DNA from: Steinernema hermaphroditum
Lineage: Eukaryota; Nematoda; Chromadorea; Rhabditida; Steinernematidae
Assembly: GCA_030435675.1 (NCBI GenBank)
Contig: CM059625.1
Coordinates: 17,918,001-17,982,000 of the forward strand
Direction: 5' to 3'
DNA: 64,000 nucleotides
This document shows positions 47,770 to 63,248 of this stretch, in pieces. Below the pieces are notes generated by a model. It made no database searches and was not told the origin of the DNA. It worked only from the letters and a program-made list of their open reading frames with translations. A program made the position numbers and the translations under genes. Position 1 is the first letter of the stretch. Each line of letters starts with the position of its first letter.

Positions 47770-50700
47770 TTGGTATTTGTAAACCATGTACTTTTGAATC
47801 GAAAACTCAATATTGTTAACATCCCAAAGCGATATCTGTGCATCGGCTGAATGTCTTGATTACCGGAATACGCAATTACGCGCCCTTAAAACAATTTGCT
47901 TCGCAATATTGTGCTCAACGGGCCTAAAATGACTGCCGCGACTATTCTGTGTTTACCGCACATGTCTTCATTAGAAGGTATTTGAAGGTAAACGTGCAAT
48001 CAGGTAATGTCGCTTCTAATGAGGAAACATAGGAAACATGTCACTTTCTTACTTGCACCCGAAATTTCAGAGCTTCTACCGATTCTAAATATTTATCATC
48101 CAGAAACCGCTTCTTCGCTTGAAACAGACAAAGCGCCGTGGCACTTCCCTTCCGCGAAGCGTGTCTGTCCTCACCCTCTCCTTCTCCACCGTCGGCATCG
48201 GTGCCGATATAGCACCACAATCAGACACTGTTTTGACTCGATATCTTCGCCATCCACACTGTTGGAAAAGACAACCTTGCTATATTCTGTGCTTACCATC
48301 ACACGCTAAGATAGTCGTTTTTCATCATCTAAATCACCTTTTGCTTTGATTGCTTTCCAGACGCTCTGTCATCAGCACCTAAAGTGCTAAACGCTTTTTT
48401 CCACGTTTCACTCAGCGGCGTCCGCGTCTCAGGCGTATCTTATTAATTCGATTGAGTTTAGATAGAAGCCGAAGACGAACGCTCAGCGAAAGAATGGAGA
48501 CGCAATTAAGGCGCTTCTAATTCCATCGAACACGTCTCGACGGTGGTCGGCGTGACTGCGTCAGTGCAGTGATGGTCTTCGAGGGGATATGAAGGCGCGA
48601 CGATGTGCGGGGTCGCTATAGGCAACGTAGTTGAGGAGCTTTCGGATCGAAGGTGACCCCTCCCTATTAACCATTCTTTCTACCCTCATAACGGCTGGCG
48701 CACTCTTCTTCGACATACATGCTTTTTATTCTCGAAGAAGCAGTTACTTATTCAATGTAAGGTCTGCTAATGGCGCATTGCGCACGAGTTCGGAAATGTA
48801 TGTTTCCTTTCCAATTGATAGAACAGGTCTCCGATGTGGAAAATCGCGCTTTAAAATTGAAGGTTAGATTGTATAGACTGCAACTATGGCAACGCAAATA
48901 GCCACAGTGCCCATGAGAACTGACGACTGCGAACAGTACGCATTCTAGCAGTTCACAAATCATAACGTTGCCAAATGATACGTACATTACGGCATTTTAC
49001 ATAATCATAGGAAGAATGACGGCCATCAAAAAACTCCATTCACCCTCTCTTTTCAACAAGTATCATTCACAGACAAGGTTCGTATCTGAGTAGTCCAATA
49101 CTCGTGTAAATTGCGTAACTATAAGTAACTTGACTATATGCTTTATTCCTCCGTATTTGCCTAATCTCTGACTAACGCACACTTATACCGCAACAGGTAC
49201 ATGCTGCTTAGCAATATTTTTACAGGTTTAGGCCGGTAAATGACATCGAGCTCTCGCACTCACCATTGATCTTTTGCGACAGATAGCGGTCGGTGCTGGA
49301 TGAAAAACACGTCGAATAAGAGCCACGTAATTTTTGTACCCTGCACTTATGCTAATCGCGGATATTTCATAAGCCTCTATCCAGAATCTTATCCCACATT
49401 CTTGCGTCGACGACATAAACCGTTACTAACACGTTCTTATGAGTAACGTTTCCAATAATCCCTAACGGTGTCGCAACCGATAAGGAATCCTGCTTTCGTT
49501 GAACAATTAATCCGATCAATCACTTCTCTATTAGTTGCATATGTTGATATGTAATTGGTAAAACTTGTAAAGGGGACCTATTTATGATAATCTCGTAGAA
49601 GACGCCCTTTTATTTTTTACAGAAAACAGCAGCGTTTGCAGATACCCAGAAGGTGACTTCCACTTTACTTTAGTGTGAGGTTTACCAAGGAAACCGTCGT
49701 TGATGGGATCGTTAACCGAGTAGTAACGTACGGAAGTGACGACAGACACGTTGGCCCGACGCCAATGGACCATAGATTACGAGGGGCTTCCTTTCTTTTC
49801 ACGATTGCATACGGGCCTCTACCGACGGCGACAAGCTGACTGGCGGATGAAGTGGAGCAATGATAACAAATGCTAATAAAGCGATTTGACTTGATGGGCT
49901 TGCCCGCAGACGAAAATGTTCGCAATTGTCGCTCGATTAATTCTGCCCGCCATGTATCGCAACAAATCGCAACATATAGCTTTATTAACTTTCACAGACT
50001 GAGAGACTTGGAGGGTGGTCTGAACGTTCGACGAATGTGAAAAGACCGTGCGGCCGAGTGAGAGTGGTGCAGAGAGATGTGTCGTACGGGGCCGACTAGC
50101 ATGGTTGGAGCGACGACCGAGGGAAGAGATGGAGAGTAAAGGGTGAGCGAAGCGAGCACTCGCATCCAGTGATGTGTTCGGGTTGCTTTTGACAATCGTT
50201 TTTTTGTTGCGCGCCCGCTGTTTTGTCGTTGATTAAAACGTTCTGTTAATTTCTAAAGGCTCATGTTTGACGAGGAAAACTGAATTCATTGGAAGACAAA
50301 AACTGTCTTTAGGTCTCAAAACTGGTGAAGCTGCAGTGGGATTTTTGTGTCTAATTATTTCACTCTGGGAGCAAATGATTTTTTGCCAGAGTAGCGGCGA
50401 ACCATTGGCCGGCCGATCGCCGATACATAAAAAAACGCATGCAACAGCTGATGCGCGATAAGAGTGTGTGGCACCGGAAACAACAGATATCAACCACATA
50501 CAACATTTTCTATTAGGTGTTGAATGATAATAGAAATTATAATCTTAGTAATAAAGCTAATCTTTATACTACATTTGCTCCCGGCCTACTCAATAGTTTA
50601 GTCATTGTTGAGTGGGCCCGGACGTTGAGTAGACCCAAGCGTTTTCATCATTATGACCTGTTACTCGACTCATAGTGAACATGAGATTAGTGCAGCCTAA

Positions 50701-52018
50701 TTTCAGAGCAGATATAAAGTTACATCTATAATGAATGCGCTTCTATAAATTGTGAGACTATCAGTACCGATCGGAGCGGATTGCCAACGATGTTTTTCAA
50801 AAGCTTCTTTCTCAATTTGCTCTCTGTCTCAGAGAACCTAACCTCGCGAACCTGTACTTCTCAATACAAACCCGTTCCGTCGCTTTCTCTGCACCAGGTA
50901 TCTCTGCGAAGTCATTAAGCGTCCAGAGATGTTTTATTTATCTTTTTCTATTTCAAATACGTGGCGCTTTCAGAACGCTAGATTCGAGTCTATGGTAACG
51001 ATTCAGGCTCTTTGCAAAACCCCTACCGGAGGCCAATAATTCGTAGACGCAGGGGTAAATAGGCTACAGAACAAAAACATAACGACAGCGGTACCGTGCT
51101 TCACAAAACTTGTCAAGAGTTCTTTCAAATCCTACAAAAAATTTACGAGAATAGAATTCTCGTTTCCTCTGCGTACATTGTGAATACAAATGAATAGCAG
51201 ATCGGAATGAAACCTACACATTATAACTGTTGCTTTTTAATATGAAGTTGAAGTTCAAAAAATCAATTCCCATTCCAGTTCTGGAGGTACTTTGAGCCTC
51301 GACTCCAGCATCTCAGCCACTGTGAGGTGGGTGCTGCATAATTCCGAGGAGGAGCGGTTAGATGGCAAGCGCCATGGTGTATGGTTGATTGGCTCTCAAG
51401 GCCGTCCTGACATACGCGTCGCTCCGATGAGAAGAGACACCGCCAGCGACAAACCAAGACGAGAATGGCGGCGGCGCACCGTTAATTTGATCGGGAGGAA
51501 CAGTTTCGGAAAAGTGCATTGTGTGCACATGAGCACACGCATGCCGTACCAAGGTGTTCATGAAATACAACTCCGTTGAACTGAAGACGTGAGAAGCGTT
51601 CGACAATTATAGCATGGATGCCAGTGTGGTCTTGTGCTTTGCCATGCACTTCTGAGGGTGTGCCTTTTTCCTTTAGCGTAAAGCGGTTTTGACCCCAGTT
51701 ACAGTATACGTGTCGCTTATGGTAGTGTAATATTATAAACTGTGGTCATCTGGTTTCAGAGTCACTCCGAGCTCTTTGGGCAACAGAACCGTCCATGAGT
51801 GCAGAGGCAGACCAGGCATCTGCTGAAGCAGCTGGAGGCTGTTCTCGGCATCCTGTTGAGAGAAAGCCTTCTCTGACGCTTCTATCTGAGACCAGTCGCT
51901 TTCCGCCCCCACAACCAGCATCTCTGCTGAAAGATGGAATAGGGCTAATGGACACCGCTTGGTAATCCTTCGCATTTCTCTCTTTACAGGGCCAGTTATT
52001 TAGCTCTTCCGTTTCTAC
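47770..52018. other. Long intergenic stretch upstream of daf-18
   Basis: No gene recognised. Open frames such as 48007-48309 (+), 49925-49665 (-) and 51292-51579 (+) lack motifs. A frame from 51795 to 51962 (+) opens with MSAEADQ and is rich in Ala, Ser and Pro; it ends in a GTAATC donor-like site but does not join in frame to the daf-18 exon, so it is left unassigned. GTTGAGTAG and GAGTGGGCC words near 50600 are the only other oddity. Confidence 0.4.
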
Positions 52019-52020
52019 AG
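52012..52020 (+). promoter_or_regulatory. Candidate spliced-leader acceptor of daf-18
   Basis: GTTTCTACAG ends at 52020, eleven bases before the chosen ATG. A second acceptor-like TTTACAG lies at 51983-51989, and from it the same frame is open, so a longer N-terminus is possible. Confidence 0.45.
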
Positions 52021-52031
52021 CATCGAGTTGG

Positions 52032-54953
52032 ATGAGTGAAGAGCAGGATAACAGCATATCACCTACCGCTTCCACGAGCGGCATCGTTACACTTTCATCT
52101 TCTGAGCAACTAGTGACGACAGGACCGTTATACGGTACTATCTCTAACGAAGATACCGTCGGCACGCTGGTAGAATTGCAACGAGCTGTCATCCAGAGCG
52201 ATTCCATCAATACAATAAAGGAAGAGGAGACGCTGCCGATTCCTGTGGTACAGAGCGAAGACGCCCCGGGTCCGTCCAACAGAACTAACAGTCCTCAACC
52301 AATGAGCGCCCTAAGTCCCCTTCAAATACATACAAGAAAAGTTGAAATTGAAGTCATTGATGACAGGCTGCGCCCAACAGCCAAACGAACCATCGAATTG
52401 AAGAATCATCGCCTTGGGATCGTCCCATTCAAGTGGTTGGACCCACTGTGCAAACCTCTCCGTTCCATTGTCAGCCAAAATAGGCGTCGTTACATCGATG
52501 ACGCCAATAATCTTAACCTCGATTTAACATGTAAGCTAATCCCCAATTTCAACAGTTTCATCGCTTTTAGATATAACTGACCGAATCATCGCCATGGGGT
52601 ACCCGTCTCACGAAACCGAATCTCTTTACAGAAACACAATGTTGTCGACAGTATACTTTCTGCAGCTATTCCACGACGAACATTTCATGGTTTTCAATCT
52701 GTAAGTGGTTTTATAGTATCGACCGCTTAATAACGCGTGCCTAATATTCTTCATTTTTAAAGCTGTTGTAGTCCGAAATATAGAAGCTGTAGTTCGCTAT
52801 ATGAACTAATATCAGAGTTGTCGAGTTTGGAATTCTGAAAAAAAGACTGAATTCTGTATTTTCAGGCGAGGTGAATATATTTACGATGCGGGAAACTTCC
52901 AGTACAGGGTATCGGCTTATGAGATGACAGACCATCATCCCCCACGCCTGGAGCTGATGGGTCCATTTTGTGACGAGATGCATACATATCTGCTCACCGA
53001 CCCTGAGAACGTTGTAGCGGTTCATTGTAAAGCTGGAAAAGGCCGCACTGGTGTTATGATCTGCGCCTACTTGACTTACATTCGCCTCTACCCATCAGCG
53101 CGTCAGTGCATGGATTACTACAGCATTGTTCGTACTCACAACAACAAGGGTGTCACAATCCCGTCACAACGTCGCTACATCTACTACTTCGAGCACATGC
53201 TCAACCATGGACTCTCCTATAGTCCGTACCAAATCGAACTTGTCGGGGTCTATATTGAACAGCCTCCGCAATCAAGTCGTTTCTCTAGCATGAATGCTTT
53301 GTCGATCACTATATCTTGTGGTGATGTCGAACTATTCAATAGCGCTCCGATGATGTTGTCAAAGGAAATTATGGAGGAGGAAAATGAACTTACAGAAAGG
53401 TATCCAAACTACCACGGAGAGGATAACTTTGACTATACCCGCCCCGAGGATTCTGACAATGTTCTCTCTCGGTATGGTCATCCACACACAATAGGCAATT
53501 CCTGTGATTTTTTAGACGTTGCTTTGGGTGGACAATTCCTTCCGACCAACGCTTGTTCCTTGAGGGAGATGTCTGTATACGCATTATGCGCTCGACCAAT
53601 GGCGAGAAATCAAAAAAGAGCTCAGTGAAGACAAAAAAGCTTGGCCATATCTGGTTTAACACGATGTTTACATGCTACCACTACAGTCATGTGCCTTATA
53701 TTCACGGGGATGAAGCTAACCCATACCCAGAGGATGGAAGTAGGGAATATTATTTCCTAGTAACATATCACTACCGATTTTTAGCAACCATTGCTCGGAA
53801 GATCTCAGGAGAGGAGTCAGAAGGTCCGACGACCAACGGTGAAGACATGCCGACATGCAGCAAGAATATAAAGAAAAGTAAAAAAAGTGTACACAAATAC
53901 GAGATTTGCGAACCTCCTGGACTGGAAAACCATTGTCCTCACGAGACCGTGTCCGCAATCCATCGGAACTCGCTCGAACCGTAGCATGAGTATCTCCGAG
54001 TCGTTGTTAATTTTGAACTGTTCAGTCCACGTGCCAGTATCCGAAGAATGCTGGAAAAGGCTCACGAAAAGAATCTCGTTTCGGATGACTACAACGAACG
54101 CCGGAGAGCGGCGCTCGGTTCTGGTGAACCCATTCCCAAGGCTCCGATTGGTCGTCCAAATGCTAATGGACCATTTTGTCTAGTGCGCAACAGCAACGAA
54201 CATGCTTATTCTTATAGGGCCATAGAAGTTGACAAAGTGTGCAAGGCCAACAACGTGCCTTCCGGCTTCAAAGTATAACGGCCATTAAAAACTCTGAACT
54301 GCAATGAGGATTTAGGTTATCGTCGTTACACGGTGCATCAATCGCTGTTCTGCGCCCGAAGTTGACTTGGCGGAAACCCGTATTCAGCAAATTCGCCACT
54401 CTCAGAAGTTCTTCGAAGCGCAAAAGCGCCAAGAGGTAAATTCCAAAAAAATGACTTCGAAAGATAATAAGACACGAAAAACTTCAGATGCAGGTCAAGT
54501 TGGAAAACAAAATAAAGAAGAGCATTGAGTCAGCAAATAAGCCTCGTAACGCAAAGCTGTCTGACCTCTTCCGCAAACGCAAAATTCCCGAGGAGAGCAT
54601 GCTGCACAGTATTCAGGAAACCATGAAGTCATATCTCTTTCCGCATCGTCCAGAAGCTAAGCAGCCTGAACGCTATTTCCGGTACCTGAAGATATCACTT
54701 TACAGGGATCAAACACATATATGTTCAGATGCCCTCTTGCTTGTCCGCCCAATGACAGCATTGTTGTCCACGAGCCTGATGACGACGACGAAGCCAACCG
54801 GTAGAAGAACAAGTCTGTATTTCACGTGAACTTTTGAAATTTAGTACTATTACAAGCGGATCCTCATCCTATTTCCGTCCCGCTGAAGATATCTTCGAAC
54901 GGTTGATGGCCGAAGAAGATGAGAGTCCCGGTGTTGAAGAAGATTCTGAGTAA
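52032..54953 (+). CDS. daf-18: DAF-18 / PTEN lipid phosphatase
   Basis: PIP3 3-phosphatase that opposes PI3K in insulin-like signalling. Exon 1 (52032-52530) has a Ser/Thr-rich N-terminus then QNRRRYIDDANNLNLDLT. Exon 2 (52571-52700) continues YITDRIIAMGYPSHETE. Exon 3 (52866-53471) has the WPD-equivalent FEMTDHHPP region (here YEMTDHHPPRLEL) and the signature HCKAGKGRTG with catalytic Cys near 53026, then NNKGVTIPSQRRYIYYFE and the C2 start. A 44-base intron joins exon 4 (53516-53980; FLEGDVCIRIM, KLGHIWFNTMF, EPPGLE). Exon 5 (54026-54272) has DDYNERR; exon 6 (54316-54436) VIVVTRCIN; exon 7 from 54488 and a last exon ending at 54953 form an acidic tail. The frame changes near 54660-54715. 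The tail is shorter than that of C. elegans DAF-18. Confidence 0.93.
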
Positions 54954-55995
54954 CACAACACATGCATCCTTGAACCCCAGTGATCAGTACACTTTCCCTT
55001 CTTTTCTCTGCCCCTTGGTAGTGAAAACGTAACCCTTCCCTCTCTTTCCCACGTTAGCATTACACATAGTGGATATATTTCTCACTTGCCGTTTCCTAAT
55101 CTGTGATTGTTGACTCTTCGTAGTGTTCTCTTGGAAGAGAAGAACACGTAAGACTCATCAACTTACACACTTCAATCGTGCTGTCAGTTCTTCCATATGA
55201 ATCTCTAAACTTACTGGTCCTCTGTTTCTTCCCATTTGCGGCTACTGGTACATCTCTGGAAATGAAATCATCCGATACATGTTTCTACATAGTTCAATTT
55301 ACAATTATATAAACGTTGTACGTTTAAAATGTGTTCAATTTCCGTAAATGGCAGTAAAACAACCACATGTCGATCCATATGCTGTCTCGAATAATAATGT
55401 ATATACGTTCTCTTCGAACTCAATATGTTGTTAACCGCAGTGTTCACTCAGCTTGCGATGCGCTCTGGTCCTGCAACGCTGATCCTGTCTCACCTTGCTC
55501 TTAGTGTATTTTTCTTATGTAACTTCGGAGTTCTGACTGAAAGCATATGCATTTCGGAGTTGGCATTGAAACACAAGTATTCAGCCTGTTCATATACATT
55601 AAGTTGATATTGGATAGGACGATAAATTGTTTGTTGAACATTCCCGAAACGCGGTAGCTTCATGACGCTTCACGACTGACGATCATACCAGCGCGACAAA
55701 ATTCAGAAATACAGATAGGTGATAAATTCAGAATTACAGGTTTTCTAGCTGGAGCTAGAAAAATGTGTTCTCAGAGCGGGCATTATTTCTCAGCACTGCC
55801 CTGAAAAGACTGTCGTTCGTGTTATTATGGCTCCGACTATGGGCTACTAATAATTTCCTCACGCTGACGCCTGATGTTCAATCCACGGGGTATTCCATTG
55901 AAAGTGATAATAACTGTGTTTTCTTCAACTTCGCTAATGAACAGTACAGTACAGCGTGTTCAGCATGCGCGATGATTTTTTCCTGGCAATAACTT
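54954..55995. other. Intergenic between daf-18 and the paraplegin gene
   Basis: About 1 kb with no supported gene. Two short hydrophobic frames (55425-55607, 55765-55992, +) have no recognised homology and lie immediately upstream of the next gene. Confidence 0.45.
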
Positions 55996-56001
55996 ATTTT
56001 G

Positions 56002-56010
56002 GCCTTTCAG
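56002..56010 (+). promoter_or_regulatory. Candidate spliced-leader acceptor of the paraplegin gene
   Basis: GGCCTTTCAG ends at 56010, eleven bases before the ATG at 56022, with no upstream in-frame exon. Confidence 0.5.
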
Positions 56011-56021
56011 CCATATGTGTC

Positions 56022-58885
<2,864 letters not shown>

Positions 58886-59408
58886 ATGTGATATAGTTTT
58901 TGTTGTTTGTTTTTGTACATACCAACATTTTGGGATTCTTCACTCTAGGAAATATATTCGTTAATGCATGCATAAATGGAACGTTGAGGATCGGCGTATT
59001 TGTCTAACTTACTTACGTTCTGTCAAATTTGTGCGGGTACGTACGCACGAAAACTATTCCTATTCGAAAGCCTTCTTCAGTTCAGCCGGCGGGTACGCAA
59101 ACAAGCGAATCATACAAGCATATCATATACTCTGAAAAACATTAATTAACGGTAGTTACTCCAGCTGTGTTCCAGTCTTTGCTACATCTCAGAAGAAATT
59201 TTACTTTCCTTTGTTCTCTTGTTCTGAAGGTCAACTGTTCTGCTGTCACAGCTGACACAGATGACCAAGGAAATCCTGTCCGATTTGAACGATCTTAGAA
59301 CAACATTGTCTCTGCGCGCGAATCGCCGACCGGATTGGCGATTTTGGAGGAGACAAAAACGCGTCGTCTCTAAGTCACGCTCACCGGACACGATGGGTCA
59401 GCGCAGCA
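58886..59408. other. Intergenic upstream of the secreted-protein gene
   Basis: Includes the paraplegin 3' side and a promoter region. An open minus frame (59391-59182) has no recognised motif. Confidence 0.45.
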
Positions 59409-59415
59409 TATAAAA
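59409..59415 (+). promoter_or_regulatory. TATA box of the secreted-protein gene
   Basis: TATAAAA lies 39 bases upstream of the ATG at 59454. With a start site about 30 bases downstream the 5' leader would be very short. It is the only gene here with such a clear TATA box. Confidence 0.6.
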
Positions 59416-59453
59416 GGAAGAAAGATACATCCCTCTGGATTCCATTTAAGAAT

Positions 59454-60045
59454 ATGGTGAGCAAAGGCGTGGGTTTAGCGGTTGTGTTTGCATTTGCTTT
59501 CTTTTCTGTCTCGATTACGGCCGAATCCGTTCATTGGCGTAAGTACTTGTGGTTTTTGTGCCTAATCGCATGTATGAAGAATGGAGAGATTTGATATGCG
59601 AGACTAAAAACGGTACCGGCAACGACAAGATCAGCAAGGATCCGGCTGACTGCACCATCGCCCTTCGCGAGACCGAAACCGACACCGTCTCTCGTCCCGC
59701 TACAAGAAACGGAGGATGCTTTGACGTAAGATAAACAAGGCACATTTGTATATATCAACTACCACCCAGGAGATTGTCAACGGTACCACTCGGACGTACT
59801 GCGACCTTCTCTGTCCTAAGGCCGATACAGTATATCTAATCAAACGTAACCCTCAAGTTCATCGGTCATGCTTCGTCTTTTTCTCGCACCGTTTGGAGCG
59901 TCGTGGCGATGACTGGTTCCTCTGGAGAGACAAGAAGTGCCGACACTCACAGATCACATACACAATTCGTTGTGAATTCCTTTTCCCGAGAAAATCCTTC
60001 CCAGAAGACAAAGAGCTCTTCGCTAAGCTCCGACGTCGCAACTAA
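59454..60045 (+). CDS. Small secreted cysteine-containing protein, family not recognised
   Basis: Exon 1 (59454 to about 59537) encodes a signal peptide, with hydrophobic core GLAVVFAFAFFSVSITA. Exon 2 (from about 59578) gives WRDLICETKNGTGND, PADCTIALRE and RNGGCFD, with an N-glycosylation site NGT. Exon 3 (from 59772) starts EIVNGTTRTYCDLLCPKADTV, followed by SCFVF, DKKCRHSQITYTIRCEF and a basic C-terminus KLRRRN; stop at 60043. The mature protein is about 150 residues with roughly eight cysteines, probably disulphide-bonded. I do not recognise the family. Compact promoter, signal peptide and size fit a highly expressed secreted or excretory product; function unknown. Confidence 0.8.
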
Positions 60046-60326
60046 GTGATAACTTGTGAACGACGTTGTATTTATCAAGATGGGAAAAACTGTAAAGGAT
60101 CGTTAACTGATCCCCCGGAATGGTATTTTCTGTTACTTATATCGGCCATGCTCAACGGAATGGAGGCATCAAGTTAACATGTTAAGATCATCACTGCGAA
60201 GAAGTAGTGTGATATTCGATGCATGTCTCAGGACTATTTCGTCATAACGTGTCTGGGAAAAGAAAGTATCGTTTGTATTTATTGACATTTAGAAAACAGT
60301 AACAATATAGGCAAACAAAACAAAAA
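60046..60326. other. Short convergent intergenic region
   Basis: Shared 3' region of the secreted-protein gene (+) and the M3-like gene (-). No feature seen. Confidence 0.5.
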
Positions 60327-63242
60327 TTAATCCCTAATTCTAACAGGATCGTAACCGAACCCTTCTCCTTCGCCAACATTGTACAGCGCGGGCGGATCAT
60401 AGAAGTCGCAAATGGCGCCAACGCTTGGGTCACGTCCCTAAAGCAGATCTCTTCAAATGCAAAACTCACAAATTCCACTCTCACCTGGAAACGTCTGTAC
60501 AGTTCGCTTTGCATGTCACCAGCGCCGCGGTTTAAGATGGTCTGCTTCAATCGTTCTCCAGTAGACGGTTCATCTCCTTCATGGTCGAAAGTTTCATGAA
60601 CATCTAACGCCAACATCTGAAACCACATTGAAAAATGTATCGGTATGCTTTGCATTACCTCAGTCCAAAGCTTTCTGTAGTACATTCCCATATGCGGCTG
60701 CATGGCAAAAATAGGTGTGAACGAACAAGGGTGATAATCATTGCGTCCCAGTTTGAACGGGAAATACTCCTTATACTTTTCTCGATACATATCCAGCCAG
60801 AATTTCTTCTTACGATCTTCCATCTCAAATATGCTGAGGTCGTAGTCAGCCCAAAACAAAGCGCGATATGATTCCCAAAGTGTCGCTCTTGATAACGCCA
60901 ACGAGGCACGATTCGCCTCGTTTTCATTCATTGCGCTTCCGGTAACCTAAGATAATCTATGTAGTGATTAATTTCCGAAATATTGACAAACCACATGAGG
61001 CGAACTGAGAGCTTGCAGCAAGTTTGGCTTGTAAATGAAGAACTGAAGAAAAGCAGGGAATAAATCAGCAGCATCCCAGTCGCTTGCGTACATAGGAGCC
61101 CATGGAATTGTAATGTCACGATATGGACTTCGAGACAAGAGCAATTGCACTGAGCGTCCGAACTATAAGCTCTGAGTTACAAATGAAAACATTATCGTGG
61201 TCCATACGTGGTTAAGCAACTGGCTCAACTGGCTGTGGTGCAACAGAGATTCACCGGCACTGTTCGGCTGATTAGCAAGACCAATCATGTATACAATCTT
61301 GTCCAAGCCTCTTTGTTCGCTTTGATCTAAGAGCACTCTTGTGTCACATTTAAATGTAACGGCCGCTTACTTCGTCCAAGCAAGGTGTTCCAGCTACCAC
61401 GTTTGCTCTCACGATCGAAGGGATCGATGTACAAGCGGCCCAGATGCTCGCCTGAAGATAAATCTGCGACGGAGTAAATCCGAGCGGACGGATGGCATCT
61501 CTCTAGGCCACTGTCGGTAATGTCTTGAAATTGGAGATTAAAAATGTGTGATACGATCTCAACTAAATTGTTGAAGGTAGGCCAGAACGGGAAGTGTTCC
61601 ATCAGTTCGAGTGAGTTCACACTGAAAATTTATAGATGCTGGATGTGGTAATTTTAGCACTTACTCATAATGATCGTCCGCTTCACGCCGACAAATGTAA
61701 AACAAATCAGAAGGCTGCAAGTCTGTGATAAGTTCTTTGACAGAAGCGAACTTGATCCATGATTCTTTGCGGTCGTGGAAGACGGGACCCATTCGCTTAT
61801 TCAACCTAAAGGGGGAACGAAAGCAATAGAAAATCATTTAGCTATTCATACGCATTTATGAAGTTTCGCACTGTCTCTGGTGTTCCTGCCATCTTGTTTG
61901 ATAGACGGTGTTCACTAACGGACGAAAAACCGAGGGTTTTAGCCCAGCCATCGCTAAAGCAAACGAATTTAATAAATCGCCCGATATCATACGGCAAACT
62001 TATTGTGACGGAGTTCTTCAATGTTGATTGAATTGTTGTAGAAATCGTGTTCGAAGCTCGCCCTTGAGGTCCATTTATCCCAAGCCGTTGAGCGAAGACT
62101 TCGATCCCCGCAATACTGCAAAAATGGCAAGATCGATCCTGGAGCCATACGAGCTTTCCATGGTCCTTGCTCTGAAGTTTCCCTAACATAATACCGGTGA
62201 TATTTAGAGAACAGGTGGCTTGAACATACCTATCAACGGCTAGCAGCTTGAGAATATGTGGTGGAGCGTCTTTGATCACATTGCGATCGGTAACAGTGAA
62301 CTGATGTTGATCGTTTGTGGACATGATATTTGTCAAGTATTTCGATCTGTATTCGTCAACGAAGTGGGACCACGAGCCAATAAGTTTGCGTGTTTTCTGG
62401 TCATGTTTATCGAGTCCACTAGCTTTTATCTCCAGAAGATACCATTCGACCAGTCTTAGCTTCCATTCATCCATGTCTTCGGAAGGGTTTTCATACAAAT
62501 TCTGAAATAAGGAATATAGCATAGCGAACAGCAAACGGATATTGCCTTCAACAGGTGCTGGAAAGTGGGGTTTGTCAGTTTTTCCATATGTTCGCGAGCG
62601 CAAGTAACCTTGATCTAAAATAAAAATGGAGCGACAAGTTTTGTGTGCAGTTCCTTACGTGATGTAAATCGGCGTCAAAAGCTTTGTTACTGCATTCGGG
62701 CCAATCAGTCATCATCTTAAGGAGCAGAGTCTGGAACGCATAGTTCACCTCGTACTCTTCCGAAAGGAGCGGACCAACGACGCCTTCGAAGGACTTATTT
62801 TCCGTAGCTTCCTTCAAGTGTTCAGTATGCTCCATTACAGTTGCGCCATACTCCATCAGAGATCTCACAGTGCCCTCGTACATTTCCTTTGCTTAAAACA
62901 TTCAATATACGGGTGAAATAATTTTTTCAGAAGAATTTTAGCAGCTTAACCGTTTTGAGAGCTTATGAATGTAACTATCTCTGGAATCTTCAAACACTTA
63001 CGCGATGACGTTGCGAGAGATGGCCAGTCTCCATTGCTTGCTATGTTCGCTAGAAAAGAATTATTCTCGACTGTTTCATCAGGAATCACTGGAAACCTAA
63101 AAGATAAAGTATATCAGTTAATATTGTGCAATACTTACATCACATAGTACCCGCAAATGCGAGATGGCGTTTCGTTTCCCATTTTGAACAGTATCGTCCT
63201 GCGCGACTCGCGCAGAACTTTCGTACCCAAAAGCCGCAGCAT
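60327..63242 (-). CDS. M3-family peptidase homologue (mitochondrial intermediate peptidase-like), zinc site lost
   Basis: Start at 63242 gives MLRLLGTKVLRESRRTILF, a basic mitochondrial-type leader, spliced to FPVIPDETVENNSFLANIAS. Later exons show the M3 helical N-domain (ENKSFEGVVGPLLSEEYEVNYAF about 62800; HILKLLAVD; MAGTPETVRNFIN about 61890) and, in the catalytic domain, LGRLYIDPFDRESKRGSWN (about 61430-61375; Lx(2)LD-x-R-x-GK region), WFQMLALDVHETF, HPCSFTPIF and GRDPSVGAICDFY near the end (stop 60327-60329). Where active MIP has the HExxH helix the spliced reading gives NHFGRSVQ, and the third-ligand segment reads AADLFPAFLQ. All zinc ligands therefore appear replaced. Expected fold: M3; expected activity: none. 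Loss in this worm or in the nematode line cannot be told apart here. Confidence 0.75.
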
Positions 63243-63248
63243 CTGAAA
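63243..63248 (-). promoter_or_regulatory. Candidate spliced-leader acceptor of the M3-like gene
   Basis: On the minus strand CGTTTTCAG abuts the ATG at 63242 directly, with no untranslated base between. Confidence 0.5.
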
